DNA from: Gemmatimonadota bacterium | GTDB lineage: Bacteria > Gemmatimonadota > Gemmatimonadetes > Gemmatimonadales > Gemmatimonadaceae | Assembly (NCBI GenBank): GCA_028287205.1 | Contig: JAQBQC010000442.1 | Span: 1-7,746, forward strand | Direction: 5' to 3' | DNA length: 7,746 nucleotides | Shown: one piece after another, positions 1-6,190 of the stretch | How positions within the stretch are numbered: position 1 is the first letter of the stretch | Layout of the letters: every line of letters starts with the position of its first letter | Notes under the pieces: model-generated | What the model was told of the DNA's origin: nothing | What the model saw: the letters and a program-made list of their open reading frames with translations, nothing else | Database searches by the model: none | Position numbers and translations under genes: made by a program

Positions 1-597
1 TGCCCGGCCGCCATTGGCTTCAAGGATCAGCAGCCGTCGGCGTACTCGCCGCAGACTGGCCTGTTCTACGTGCCGACCAACAACATCTGCATGGACTACG
101 AGGGCGTCGAGGTGAAGTATGCCGCGGGCCAGCCGTACGTCGGTGCAATCGTTCGCATGTTCCCGGGCCCCGGTGGAAACCGTGGTGCCTTCATCGCCTG
201 GGATCCGATGGCGGGCGCGATCAAGTGGAGCATCAAGGAGAACCTGGCAGCGTACGGCGGTGCAATGACCACCGGCGGTGGCCTCGTGTTCTACGGCACC
301 ATGGAAGGCTGGCTGAAGGCGGTCGATGCGAAGACGGGCACGGTGCTCTGGCAGTTCAAGACGCCGTCCGGCATCATCGGCAACCCGATGACCTACGTTG
401 GTCCCGATGGCAAGCAGTACGTCGCGATTCTCTCCGGTATCGGAGGCTGGGCCGGAATCGGCGTAGCCGCTGGCATCGGAGCTGAAGATCCGACCGCCGG
501 TCTCGGCGCGCTCGGCGCCTTCGGCGATGCGGGCAGCTATACGAACCAGGGTGGCGTGCTCACCGTGTTCGCGCTCGACGCACCGGCCAAGAAGTAA
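1..597 (+). CDS. xoxF: XoxF-type PQQ-dependent methanol dehydrogenase, C-terminal part (5' end outside window)
   Basis: The frame is open from the first base and encodes the last 198 residues of a quinoprotein alcohol dehydrogenase. These enzymes are eight-bladed beta-propellers in the periplasm that oxidise methanol (or another short alcohol) to the aldehyde and pass electrons to a cytochrome c. Visible family hallmarks are the opening [17 protein letters not shown] stretch, NNICMDYEG (residues 28-35), AGQPYVGA (42-49), two propeller-blade motifs ending in Trp (about 64-76 and 106-117), and [12 protein letters not shown] with LSGIGGWAG near the end. The active-site Asp pair, the vicinal disulfide and the PQQ contacts lie upstream and cannot be checked. 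XoxF (lanthanide form) is preferred over MxaF because of the Cys-Met-Asp-Tyr context and because XoxJ- and XoxG-like genes follow directly with no mxaI-like small subunit between. An ethanol-type quinoprotein dehydrogenase is the main alternative. A strong terminator hairpin begins 25 nt after the stop codon. Confidence 0.9.
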   Translation, partial: CPAAIGFKDQQPSAYSPQTGLFYVPTNNICMDYEGVEVKYAAGQPYVGAIVRMFPGPGGNRGAFIAWDPMAGAIKWSIKENLAAYGGAMTTGGGLVFYGTMEGWLKAVDAKTGTVLWQFKTPSGIIGNPMTYVGPDGKQYVAILSGIGGWAGIGVAAGIGAEDPTAGLGALGAFGDAGSYTNQGGVLTVFALDAPAKK

Positions 598-621
598 ATT
601 TTCTTGGCAGGATAGTTGGAC

Positions 622-661
622 AAAAAACCGGTGTCGAAGCTTGCTTCGGCACCGGTTTTTT
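622..661 (+). terminator. Intrinsic terminator after xoxF
   Basis: Two 19-nt arms (622-640 and 643-661) are complementary along their whole length with a single G-T wobble, closing on a CTTG tetraloop. The GC-rich core is flanked by A6 on the left and T6 on the right, the classic rho-independent form. It lies 25 nt after the xoxF stop and 70 nt before the chosen xoxJ start. It should end or attenuate the xoxF transcript, so xoxJ-xoxG would be expressed by read-through or from a separate promoter. The A/T flanks are symmetrical, so it could also act on the opposite strand. Confidence 0.9.
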
Positions 662-722
662 ATTCACTTCCCAGGGAACATGGATCGATGGTCGCCGTAT
701 GAAGCTCATGCTATTCAGAATC

Positions 723-726
723 GAGG
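723..726 (+). promoter_or_regulatory. Ribosome binding site that decides the xoxJ start
   Basis: GAGG lies 5 nt before the ATG at 732. The upstream in-frame ATGs at 699 and 708 lack a comparable site at proper spacing, and starting there would put MKLMLFRIEVF in front of an otherwise textbook signal peptide. Confidence 0.55.
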
Positions 727-731
727 TATTC

Positions 732-1580
732 ATGAAGGGAGCGGCAGTTGCGCTCGCACTGCTCGTCACATTTGCCGGACGAGCCGCGTCGCAGGGAGCG
801 AACGAGCCTGTGATCCTCCTGAGCCCCGACAGCATGTGGAAGCAAAAGCACAATCTGCGAGTCTGCGCCGATCCGCAGAACATGCCGTTCACGAACCAAA
901 AGCGTGAAGGATTCGACAACAAAATCGCGGACGTGATCGCCCGCGAGCTCGGGGACAGTGTGTCGTATGCGTGGTGGCCGAGCAGGCGAGGCTATCTGCG
1001 CAACACACTGAGCGCAGGGACATGTGATCTCGTGATCGGCGTGCCGATCGGATTCGATCCCGTCGCAACCTCGAAGCCGTACTATCGCTCGACGTACTAT
1101 ATCGTGAGCCGTGCAGACAAGAAGCTCGGAATCACGTCGCTCGATGATGCGCAGCTCAAGAAGCTGCGCATCGGCGTGAACCTGCTGGATGGCGACTACA
1201 CGAACACGCCGCCCGCACACGCATTGAGTGCGCATGGAATTACCGGCCGAGGAGTCGTGGGATTCCCCGGGTTCTACGACGACGAGCACCATCCGGGCGA
1301 AATCATCGACTCGCTCGCGAAGGGCTACATCGATGTCGCACTCGTGTGGGGTCCGATCGCAGGCTATTTTGCGAAAAAATCGGGCGTTCCGATGACGCTG
1401 ACAGCCCTTCCCGATTCGGACAGCGTGGACCTGCCGTTCGCGTACGCAGTGGCGATTGGCACACGCCGCTCCGACCGGGAGCTCAGATCCTTGATCGACA
1501 GTATTCTCGTTCGAAAAAAGCCCGAGATCGACCGCATCCTAATGGAATACAACGTGCCTACACTAGGCACCACGCGCTGA
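732..1580 (+). CDS. xoxJ: XoxJ/MxaJ-type periplasmic substrate-binding-like protein
   Basis: This encodes 282 residues from the chosen ATG (292-293 if the ATG at 699 is used). The N-terminus is a signal peptide: Lys2, a hydrophobic core AAVALALLVTFAG, then a likely cleavage near AASQ, so the mature protein is periplasmic. The mature part has the fold signature of extracellular solute-binding family 3, in the subfamily associated with quinoprotein dehydrogenases: LRVCADPQNMPFTN, then EGFDNKIADVIARELG, YAWWPSRRGYLRNTL, and GTCDLVIGVPIGFD. The length is normal for the family. XoxJ is known to accompany XoxF and is thought to help activate or mature the dehydrogenase rather than to feed a transporter; no ABC permease or ATPase gene is nearby, which agrees. 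The gene starts 70 nt after the xoxF terminator and ends 39 nt before the cytochrome gene, with which it is probably co-transcribed. The assignment to the family is firm; the precise role is inferred from relatives. Confidence 0.9.
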   Translation: MKGAAVALALLVTFAGRAASQGANEPVILLSPDSMWKQKHNLRVCADPQNMPFTNQKREGFDNKIADVIARELGDSVSYAWWPSRRGYLRNTLSAGTCDLVIGVPIGFDPVATSKPYYRSTYYIVSRADKKLGITSLDDAQLKKLRIGVNLLDGDYTNTPPAHALSAHGITGRGVVGFPGFYDDEHHPGEIIDSLAKGYIDVALVWGPIAGYFAKKSGVPMTLTALPDSDSVDLPFAYAVAIGTRRSDRELRSLIDSILVRKKPEIDRILMEYNVPTLGTTR

Positions 1581-1619
1581 GCGACCATCCGTCACGGCAC
1601 TGTACAGGAGTGAACCAGC

Positions 1620-2429
1620 ATGTCGATGAAGCGTTGTTTTGAGCTCCCCGTATCTCCGTCCCTTTCACTGCTCAGCCGCGCCGTCCTCGTGGGAAGCGTG
1701 CTCAGCTTTGCAGCGGCGTGTGCGCGTAAGGACGCCGCCAAAAGCGATTCTGCATCCGCTACCACCGATTCCGCAGCGATGGCTTCTGTGACGACCGCGA
1801 CGCCTTCATCGCCGGTCGAAAGCGTGTCAACGGGGGAGACAACTGTGTCCGCGGAATCGAAGGCCAATCCGACTGTTGCTGCGGCGAGCGTATCGTCTGG
1901 CACAGCCAACACGGCCGCGACACCGGCATCCGCCGCAACCGCGCCGGCGCATCATACTGTGCATCACACGGACAGCAGCACGACCAAGCGCGATGCGACA
2001 GCTCCGGCATCCGCGAAGTCGACATCCGCGACGCGCGCAGCTTCCGCCGATACGGGCCAGAAGGCGGCCGCCGATACGTCGAAGAAGACCGCCGCCGCTG
2101 GCGGCGCGGGGGATCATCTTGTCGTATCACCGCAGGAGTACGAAGGGTGGAAGATGTTTTCCGTGTACTGCTATCGCTGCCACGGTGTGGACGCGATGGG
2201 CGGTGGAATCGCGCCGAATCTGCGTCACTCCGTGAGTTCCGAGGGAAGTGTCACTCACGATGTGTTCATCACTACGGTGACGAATGGCCGCCTCGACAAG
2301 GGAATGCCAACGTGGAAGGCGCTGTTGACGCCCGAGCAGATGGAGGATCTCTGGCTGTACGTCAACGCTCGCAGCTCGGGCCGGCTTGCCCCGGGACGCC
2401 CTCACATGGCGTCGGGCGCTAATCCGTAA
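1620..2429 (+). CDS. xoxG: Lipoprotein cytochrome c, XoxG-like, with long Ala/Ser/Thr linker
   Basis: This encodes 269 residues. An AGGAG at 1606-1610, 9 nt before the ATG, supports the start. There are three parts. Residues 1-33 are a signal sequence running into FAAAC, whose Cys34 is a likely lipidation site. Residues 35 to about 163 form a low-complexity linker dominated by Ala, Ser, Thr, Lys and Asp, with no predicted fold and one HHTVHH cluster at 111-116. Residues 165-255 are a class I cytochrome c domain with one haem site, CYRCH at 184-188, and a probable distal ligand Met229 in KGMPTW, followed by the usual LTPEQMEDLWLYV final helix. By position after xoxF and xoxJ it is the probable electron acceptor of methanol dehydrogenase (XoxG role), passing electrons towards the terminal oxidase. 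XoxG proteins as I know them are usually secreted and shorter, so the lipid anchor plus about 125-residue tether is unusual. A different membrane-tethered cytochrome c is possible. Confidence 0.82.
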   Translation: MSMKRCFELPVSPSLSLLSRAVLVGSVLSFAAACARKDAAKSDSASATTDSAAMASVTTATPSSPVESVSTGETTVSAESKANPTVAAASVSSGTANTAATPASAATAPAHHTVHHTDSSTTKRDATAPASAKSTSATRAASADTGQKAAADTSKKTAAAGGAGDHLVVSPQEYEGWKMFSVYCYRCHGVDAMGGGIAPNLRHSVSSEGSVTHDVFITTVTNGRLDKGMPTWKALLTPEQMEDLWLYVNARSSGRLAPGRPHMASGANP

Positions 2430-2451
2430 TCGCGACGAACGATGAAGTACG

Positions 2452-2485
2452 AAGAGGGCGACTCGAGATTCGAGTCGCCCTCTTT
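2452..2485. terminator. Hairpin terminator shared by the convergent gene groups
   Basis: Perfect 14-bp arms (2452-2465 and 2471-2484) close on a 5-nt loop AGATT. The hairpin begins 23 nt after the cytochrome stop and lies 23 nt beyond the stop of the DoxX gene coming from the other side, so it fits a terminator used from both directions. The T-rich tail is short on both strands (CTCTTT on plus, TCTTC on minus), so efficiency is uncertain. The rest of the 78-nt convergent gap (2430-2507) shows nothing else. Confidence 0.75.
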
Positions 2486-2507
2486 GCATCCGCCTCGACC
2501 GTGCCAG

Positions 2508-3041
2508 CTACGTGAGTAGCTGCACGAGCCTCGAGTTTGGCCAGCGCTCGCGCAGCCGCGCGTCAATGCCCCAGCGTCGTCCTGCGCGTGCAAAGAGAAA
2601 GGTCAGCATGAGGATGAAGAGCATGACGTGGAAACCCTGCTGCCCTGAGCTCTGCTGCTGGACGGCCATTCCGTAGAAGAGGACCTGAAGCAAACCGAAA
2701 AAAGCACCGAGTGGCGTGAGAAATCCGAAGAGGAGCGAGAGGCCGACGCCGATCTCACCGAGCGCGGTGAGCGTTGCAAAGACATGCGAGTTCGGAATCA
2801 CGGTGTCGAGCAGAAAGCTCTTGTACCACGGAAAGGGATTATCCGACGCGTACTTGGCGATGAGCTTGGGCATCACGCCCTGCCAGCGCGGCGATGCTGC
2901 GGGGAGCGGAAGAAAGCCGCCGATGAGCACGAATCCGAGCTTGGTGAGGATGCTCTTGGCGAACCACGCGCCAACCACAATTCGTTGGGCGGCGATCCAT
3001 CGCTCGGGTGCGCGCATCGTCATCGGTCGGAGATCGGTCAT
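2508..3041 (-). CDS. DoxX-family integral membrane protein
   Basis: This encodes 177 residues. The ATG at 3041 is chosen because GAGG sits 5 nt ahead of it; the adjacent ATG at 3044 is too close to that site. The same frame stays open to 3218, but only by running into mptG. Hydrophobic segments lie at about residues 16-43 (IAAQRIVVGAWFAKSILTKLG, ending in a Gly-rich loop), 86-108, 111-126 and 137-151, giving the four-helix DoxX layout. The TALGEIGVGLSLLFGFLTPLGA block is the most family-like part, and the tail is basic (RRWGIDARLRERW). DoxX proteins are named after a thiosulfate:quinone oxidoreductase subunit, but most family members have unknown roles, including redox-stress membrane complexes. 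Here it is the last gene of the minus-strand operon, 46 nt after mptG. A link to quinone or thiol/aldehyde redox at the membrane would suit a methylotroph but is only inferred. Confidence 0.8.
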   Translation of the reverse strand: MTDLRPMTMRAPERWIAAQRIVVGAWFAKSILTKLGFVLIGGFLPLPAASPRWQGVMPKLIAKYASDNPFPWYKSFLLDTVIPNSHVFATLTALGEIGVGLSLLFGFLTPLGAFFGLLQVLFYGMAVQQQSSGQQGFHVMLFILMLTFLFARAGRRWGIDARLRERWPNSRLVQLLT

Positions 3042-3087
3042 CATACCCTCGAAGAATTGTTCACGGAGAAACGGCGGTGCGGACCGA

Positions 3088-4062
3088 TCACGCGCGCGCG
3101 GTGGCTGGATCGAGCACCGATACACGCGCGCCCGTGCGTGCGAATTGATTGACGTACACCACTCCGCCTCCGTTGAGCGCACCGCGAACGCTGGCAGCAA
3201 GCTCGGCCGCTCTGGCATCGCCTTCAGTTATTCCGTAGACGGCGGGCCCCCACGAGCTCTGCCCGACGCCTGCGGCGCCCCATCCGCTCATTTTTCTGAT
3301 CAGCTCGGTACTCGCACCGGAAGCGAATGGGCCACCCTGCGCCGGAGCGAACCAGCCGCCATTGATCCGCTGAATGGTCGTAATAGCCCTTCCGAAGGAC
3401 TCCAGGTCCCCGTCAACGAGCGAAGGCAGGAGGGACATGACCAGGAGATGGGCGACGTGCTCCGCCTCTTCCAAGGGAGGCGGAGGAAGCTCCCTGAAGG
3501 CCTGAACTTCCGACTCACCGCTCACGCTTTCACCGCTCCAGGGAAGGGCGACTACGCACCGCCAGGAATCCGGTATCGGGAGGCGCGCCAGGAGCGGCGC
3601 GATGCGGTCTCCATCTTCGCGCCGACCGCCCTCGACAATGAATCCTCCTCCATCGAACAGCCACGTGCCGATCGCGGACCGAAGTGCACGGCCGACGGCC
3701 GTCGCAAGAGTGGCGGAATCGGTTGGCAGATCGTAGAGCTCCGCGATACCGCGTGCGACGGCGAGCGCGAGCTGCGTTCCGGAGCCGAGCCCTGCGTGAC
3801 CCGGGATTGCATGGCGGATCACGATTCGGGCGCCCTCGCGCATCCCCTGCGAGGCGAGATAGCGCCGCGCGAACTCCACCGCCCGATTCGCCTCCGCACC
3901 CTCCGCTTCCACAGCCGCCGCGCGCTCCACCTCGATGACGAGCGACGGATCGAACACGCCCGCGCCGATGCCGCCGAAGCGCCGGCCGAGTGAGCCGCGC
4001 AGGTCAAGCATGCCGAAGTGGAGTCGCGCCGGCGCTTCGACGCGAACAATGCGATCAGCCAC
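3088..4062 (-). CDS. mptG: Beta-ribofuranosylaminobenzene 5'-phosphate synthase (H4MPT biosynthesis), GHMP-kinase fold
   Basis: This encodes 324 residues. The family condenses p-aminobenzoate with PRPP, with loss of CO2 and pyrophosphate, to make ribofuranosylaminobenzene 5'-phosphate, the first committed step of methanopterin-type cofactors. Visible signatures are VEAPARLHFGMLDLRG (residues 8-23), GRRFGGIGAGVFDP (26-39), a GHMP-type glycine-rich loop IPGHAGLGSGTQLAL (86-100), FDGGGFIVEGG (136-146), and NGGWFAPAQGGPFAS then GWGAAGVGQSSWGPAVYG (259-277), all arranged as in this family. The GTG at 4062 is preferred to the GTG at 4068 because an AGGG is 6 nt ahead of it and directly abuts the other. 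It overlaps the end of the DUF447 gene by 8 nt, implying coupled translation. The upstream pabB-pabA-pabC genes would supply its p-aminobenzoate. The family call is strong; archaeal-style MptG chemistry in this host is inferred from bacterial H4MPT clusters. Confidence 0.9.
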   Translation of the reverse strand: MADRIVRVEAPARLHFGMLDLRGSLGRRFGGIGAGVFDPSLVIEVERAAAVEAEGAEANRAVEFARRYLASQGMREGARIVIRHAIPGHAGLGSGTQLALAVARGIAELYDLPTDSATLATAVGRALRSAIGTWLFDGGGFIVEGGRREDGDRIAPLLARLPIPDSWRCVVALPWSGESVSGESEVQAFRELPPPPLEEAEHVAHLLVMSLLPSLVDGDLESFGRAITTIQRINGGWFAPAQGGPFASGASTELIRKMSGWGAAGVGQSSWGPAVYGITEGDARAAELAASVRGALNGGGVVYVNQFARTGARVSVLDPATARA

Positions 4063-4636
4063 CAGCACCCTGCGTCGATGCGATCGCTGTCAGCTTGTTC
4101 TCGATGTGAACGGTGAGGAGCGCCATTGCTTCGTGCTCGCGCGGGCCAGCGGTCTTGTCGACGATCACCTGTAGTCGCGCGACGTCCGCACGAATCTCGG
4201 CCGCCGAAATGAGATGCGTGCGCGTGGCCACGATGGCGGTCTCGAGCACTGCGTTTCGCGCGCGATTGAAGCCGATGAATTCGCGGATCGCTCCGTGATG
4301 CACTACTGCCGTGTCGATGCGCGACCGCGGCGGCGTGGCATCGATGTGGCGTACCTCGAGCTCACGCCACGAGCACGCAGCTTCGAGCACGACGCCGCGC
4401 ACACGGACTGCGGGAAAGGCCGGATACTGCGGGCTCGAGATCGCGGCGCGCGCGAAGAGCATCACGTCGTCCGTGAGATTCACCACGGCGGCGCCGCCAT
4501 CGCGCAGATTGCGAAAGGTCGTGGTCTCGAGGAACGGCTTGACGACGATGCGATCATCGCCCCACTCCACGCCCATAGGGGCGAAGTTCACGAGGCCTGC
4601 CTCGTCCATGGTCGTGATGATTGCTTCCACGATCAT
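4055..4636 (-). CDS. DUF447 family protein (FMN-binding split-barrel type) of H4MPT gene clusters
   Basis: This encodes 193 residues. The ATG at 4636 is chosen because it overlaps the pabC stop as ATGA; a GTG at 4645 would add three residues. The N-terminal half reads as a short beta-barrel: MIVEAIITTMDEAGLVNFAPMGVEW (1-25) then KPFLETTTFRNLRDG (33-47) and VNLTDDVMLFARAAIS (52-67). The C-terminal half has the distinctive GFNRARNAVLETAIVATRTHL (122-142), then a helical end with EHEAMALL. This layout matches DUF447, whose solved members have a flavin-reductase-like split barrel. The biochemical role is not established to my knowledge, but family members recur beside methanopterin biosynthesis genes in archaea and methylotrophic bacteria. 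Here it lies between pabC and mptG, overlapping both, which suggests a job in the early cofactor pathway or in a flavin-dependent reduction of a pterin intermediate. The family is fairly sure and the function open. Confidence 0.83.
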   Translation of the reverse strand: MIVEAIITTMDEAGLVNFAPMGVEWGDDRIVVKPFLETTTFRNLRDGGAAVVNLTDDVMLFARAAISSPQYPAFPAVRVRGVVLEAACSWRELEVRHIDATPPRSRIDTAVVHHGAIREFIGFNRARNAVLETAIVATRTHLISAAEIRADVARLQVIVDKTAGPREHEAMALLTVHIENKLTAIASTQGAGG

Positions 4637-5484
4637 GCGCCGCACTCATCGCGCACGAGCGCCGCGTAGGATTCGATGAGCTTATGGGTAACGACGCCGG
4701 GCCGACCCGTTCCTATGGCGCTGGTCGCGATGCGAACCAGCGGCGCGATCTCGCGGATGGAGCTGGTGAGAAAGATCTCGCTCGCCATCGCCAGCTCGGG
4801 CTCCGCGATCTCGCGCTCCGCGACAGTGATGCCGAGCGTGGGTGCGAGCTCGAGCACGACGGCGCGCGTGATGCCGGGGAGCACGCCGCAGCTCAAGGGT
4901 GGCGTGACGAGCGTGCCATCGATCAGCGCGAAGAGATTGCTCGCCGTCGCTTCCGAGACATGTCCCGCCGTATCGAGAAAGATCGCGTCATCGGCGCCCG
5001 CCGCTTTCGCGTGCGACAGCGCGACGACCGACTCCGTGTACGCGAGTGTCTTCACTCCCGAGGTGAGCGCGTGCTCGTTGCGTCGTGCGCTCGCCATGGT
5101 GGCGACGATCGCGCGGGGCGCGCCGGATTCCGTGAGCGGGGCGATCGCGAGCGCGACCGTGGGCGCAGGGTGCGGCGGCGGGGCGAGCCCCGGTGGCGCG
5201 GGGCCTCGCGTGACCGTCAGGCGAACGCTTGCGTGCTCGTAGCCACCGGTGAACGCGGTGCGCGCGGCGGCGGCGACGTGGTCGCGCAACCCGGGAGGAA
5301 TCGGGATGCCGAGCAGGCGCGCGCCCCCGCAGAGTCGATCCAGGTGCGCATCGAGGCGAAAGACGGTGCCGCCGCGCGCGCGCATCGTCTCGAACAAGCC
5401 ATCGGCGAGCGTGAAGCCACGATCCAGTGGGGAGAGCAGCGGCTCGTCGACGGAGCGCTGAACGCCATTCAGCCAGAACATCAT
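4633..5484 (-). CDS. pabC: Aminodeoxychorismate lyase (class IV PLP aminotransferase fold)
   Basis: This encodes 283 residues. The enzyme splits 4-amino-4-deoxychorismate into p-aminobenzoate and pyruvate, using pyridoxal phosphate. The start at 5484 makes an ATGA overlap with the pabA stop and has GGAG 8 nt upstream; the open frame further upstream (to 5610) is Arg-rich shadow of pabA. Fold-type IV features are FWLNGVQ (3-9), LLSPLDRGFTLADGLFETMRA (16-36) with the substrate-site LFET, the PLP lysine Lys145 in SGVKTLAYTESVVA, the DDAIFLD (165-171) and the SEATASNLFA block (177-186) carrying the glutamate that contacts the PLP ring, and GVLPGITR (200-207). The fold is shared with branched-chain and D-amino-acid aminotransferases, so sequence alone does not settle the substrate. 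Position directly behind pabB and pabA and ahead of mptG makes ADC lyase the best reading. The size is close to known PabC. Confidence 0.85.
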   Translation of the reverse strand: MMFWLNGVQRSVDEPLLSPLDRGFTLADGLFETMRARGGTVFRLDAHLDRLCGGARLLGIPIPPGLRDHVAAAARTAFTGGYEHASVRLTVTRGPAPPGLAPPPHPAPTVALAIAPLTESGAPRAIVATMASARRNEHALTSGVKTLAYTESVVALSHAKAAGADDAIFLDTAGHVSEATASNLFALIDGTLVTPPLSCGVLPGITRAVVLELAPTLGITVAEREIAEPELAMASEIFLTSSIREIAPLVRIATSAIGTGRPGVVTHKLIESYAALVRDECGA

Positions 5485-6143
5485 CTGACGAGCTCCACCG
5501 GCGGCACCGCGGATTCGCGCGCCTCCGCCGGCGCGAAGGCGAGATCGGCGCGATCGGGCAGCGGCGATTCGTGCGCGCGATCGCCGTGCAGAAAGCGATC
5601 GATCAACCAATAGCCATGCTCGGTGAGCGCGGATTCCGGATGGAACTGCACGCCGACGACGGGATCGGTGCGATGCGCAACCGCCATGATCTCGCCGTCT
5701 TCCGATGTCGCCGTGACACGCAGCTCCGGCGGAAGCGAATCGGGCGCGATCACGAGCGAGTGGTAGCGCGTCGCGGTGAATGGTGAGGGCACGCCCGCGA
5801 ACAGCTCGCTCCCATCATGATGAATGCGTGATGTCTTGCCGTGCATCGGCTTGCGCGCACGCACGATCTCGGCGCCGTACGCCGCGCCGATCGCCTGGTG
5901 GCCGAGGCAGACGCCGAGGATGGGCGTGTCGCGACCGAGCTCACGAATGAGGTTGACGGAGATGCCGGCTTCGTTGGGCGAGCATGGGCCGGGCGAGATG
6001 ATGATGTGCGAGGGCGCGAGCGCGCGGATCGCCTCGACGGAGATCGCATCGTTCCGAACGACGACGGGATGCTCGCCCAGCTCGCGCACGTACCGCGAGA
6101 GGTTGTAGACGAACGAGTCGTAGTTGTCGAGAAGAAGAATCAC
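5481..6143 (-). CDS. pabA: Aminodeoxychorismate synthase component II, glutamine amidotransferase
   Basis: This encodes 220 residues. The subunit hydrolyses glutamine and channels ammonia to PabB. Family motifs are complete: LLLDNYDSFVYNL (3-15), IIISPGPCSPNEAG (47-60), the nucleophile Cys79 in GVCLGHQAIGAAYG, HGKTS (101-105), RYHSLVI (126-132), and VVGVQFHPES with His168 and Glu170 completing the triad. The start is a GTG with no clear ribosome binding site and no usable in-frame start between it and the preceding stop; it gives the usual N-terminus. The last 30 or so residues (about 188-220) extend beyond the usual end of the family, are rich in Ala, Pro and Glu, and may be dispensable. It lies 47 nt after pabB and overlaps pabC by 4 nt. 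It could equally serve as TrpG, since one amidotransferase often does both; the partner gene argues for PabA. Confidence 0.9.
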   Translation of the reverse strand: MILLLDNYDSFVYNLSRYVRELGEHPVVVRNDAISVEAIRALAPSHIIISPGPCSPNEAGISVNLIRELGRDTPILGVCLGHQAIGAAYGAEIVRARKPMHGKTSRIHHDGSELFAGVPSPFTATRYHSLVIAPDSLPPELRVTATSEDGEIMAVAHRTDPVVGVQFHPESALTEHGYWLIDRFLHGDRAHESPLPDRADLAFAPAEARESAVPPVELVR

Positions 6144-6190
6144 GCCGTGCGCGTCTGCTGGAGAGGTCGAATCCGCGAGCCGCTCAACCC

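Noticed and set aside
661..731. A promoter for xoxJ between the terminator and the gene
   Set aside because: TATTCA and CTATTC are weak -10 look-alikes, with no -35 element at a proper distance. Too weak to annotate.
711..1292. A 193-codon open frame on the minus strand
   Set aside because: It is opposite xoxJ; its composition (Arg, Val, His-rich) is that of a shadow frame and it has no motif.
3042..3218. Longer DoxX-family start adding 59 residues
   Set aside because: The extension runs through the end of mptG, is not hydrophobic, and a GAGG site points to the ATG at 3041.
2716..3993. A 425-codon open frame on the plus strand
   Set aside because: It is antisense to mptG and doxX, is rich in Arg, Ala and Gly without any family motif, and the minus-strand genes have full family signatures. 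It is a by-product of high GC content.
5485..5610. Longer pabC start adding 42 residues
   Set aside because: The added part is Arg/Ala-rich and overlaps the end of pabA. The ATG at 5484 has a ribosome binding site and gives the normal family N-terminus.
4621..5613. A 330-codon open frame on the plus strand
   Set aside because: It is Arg/Asp-rich and lies opposite pabC, whose PLP lysine and other motifs are intact.
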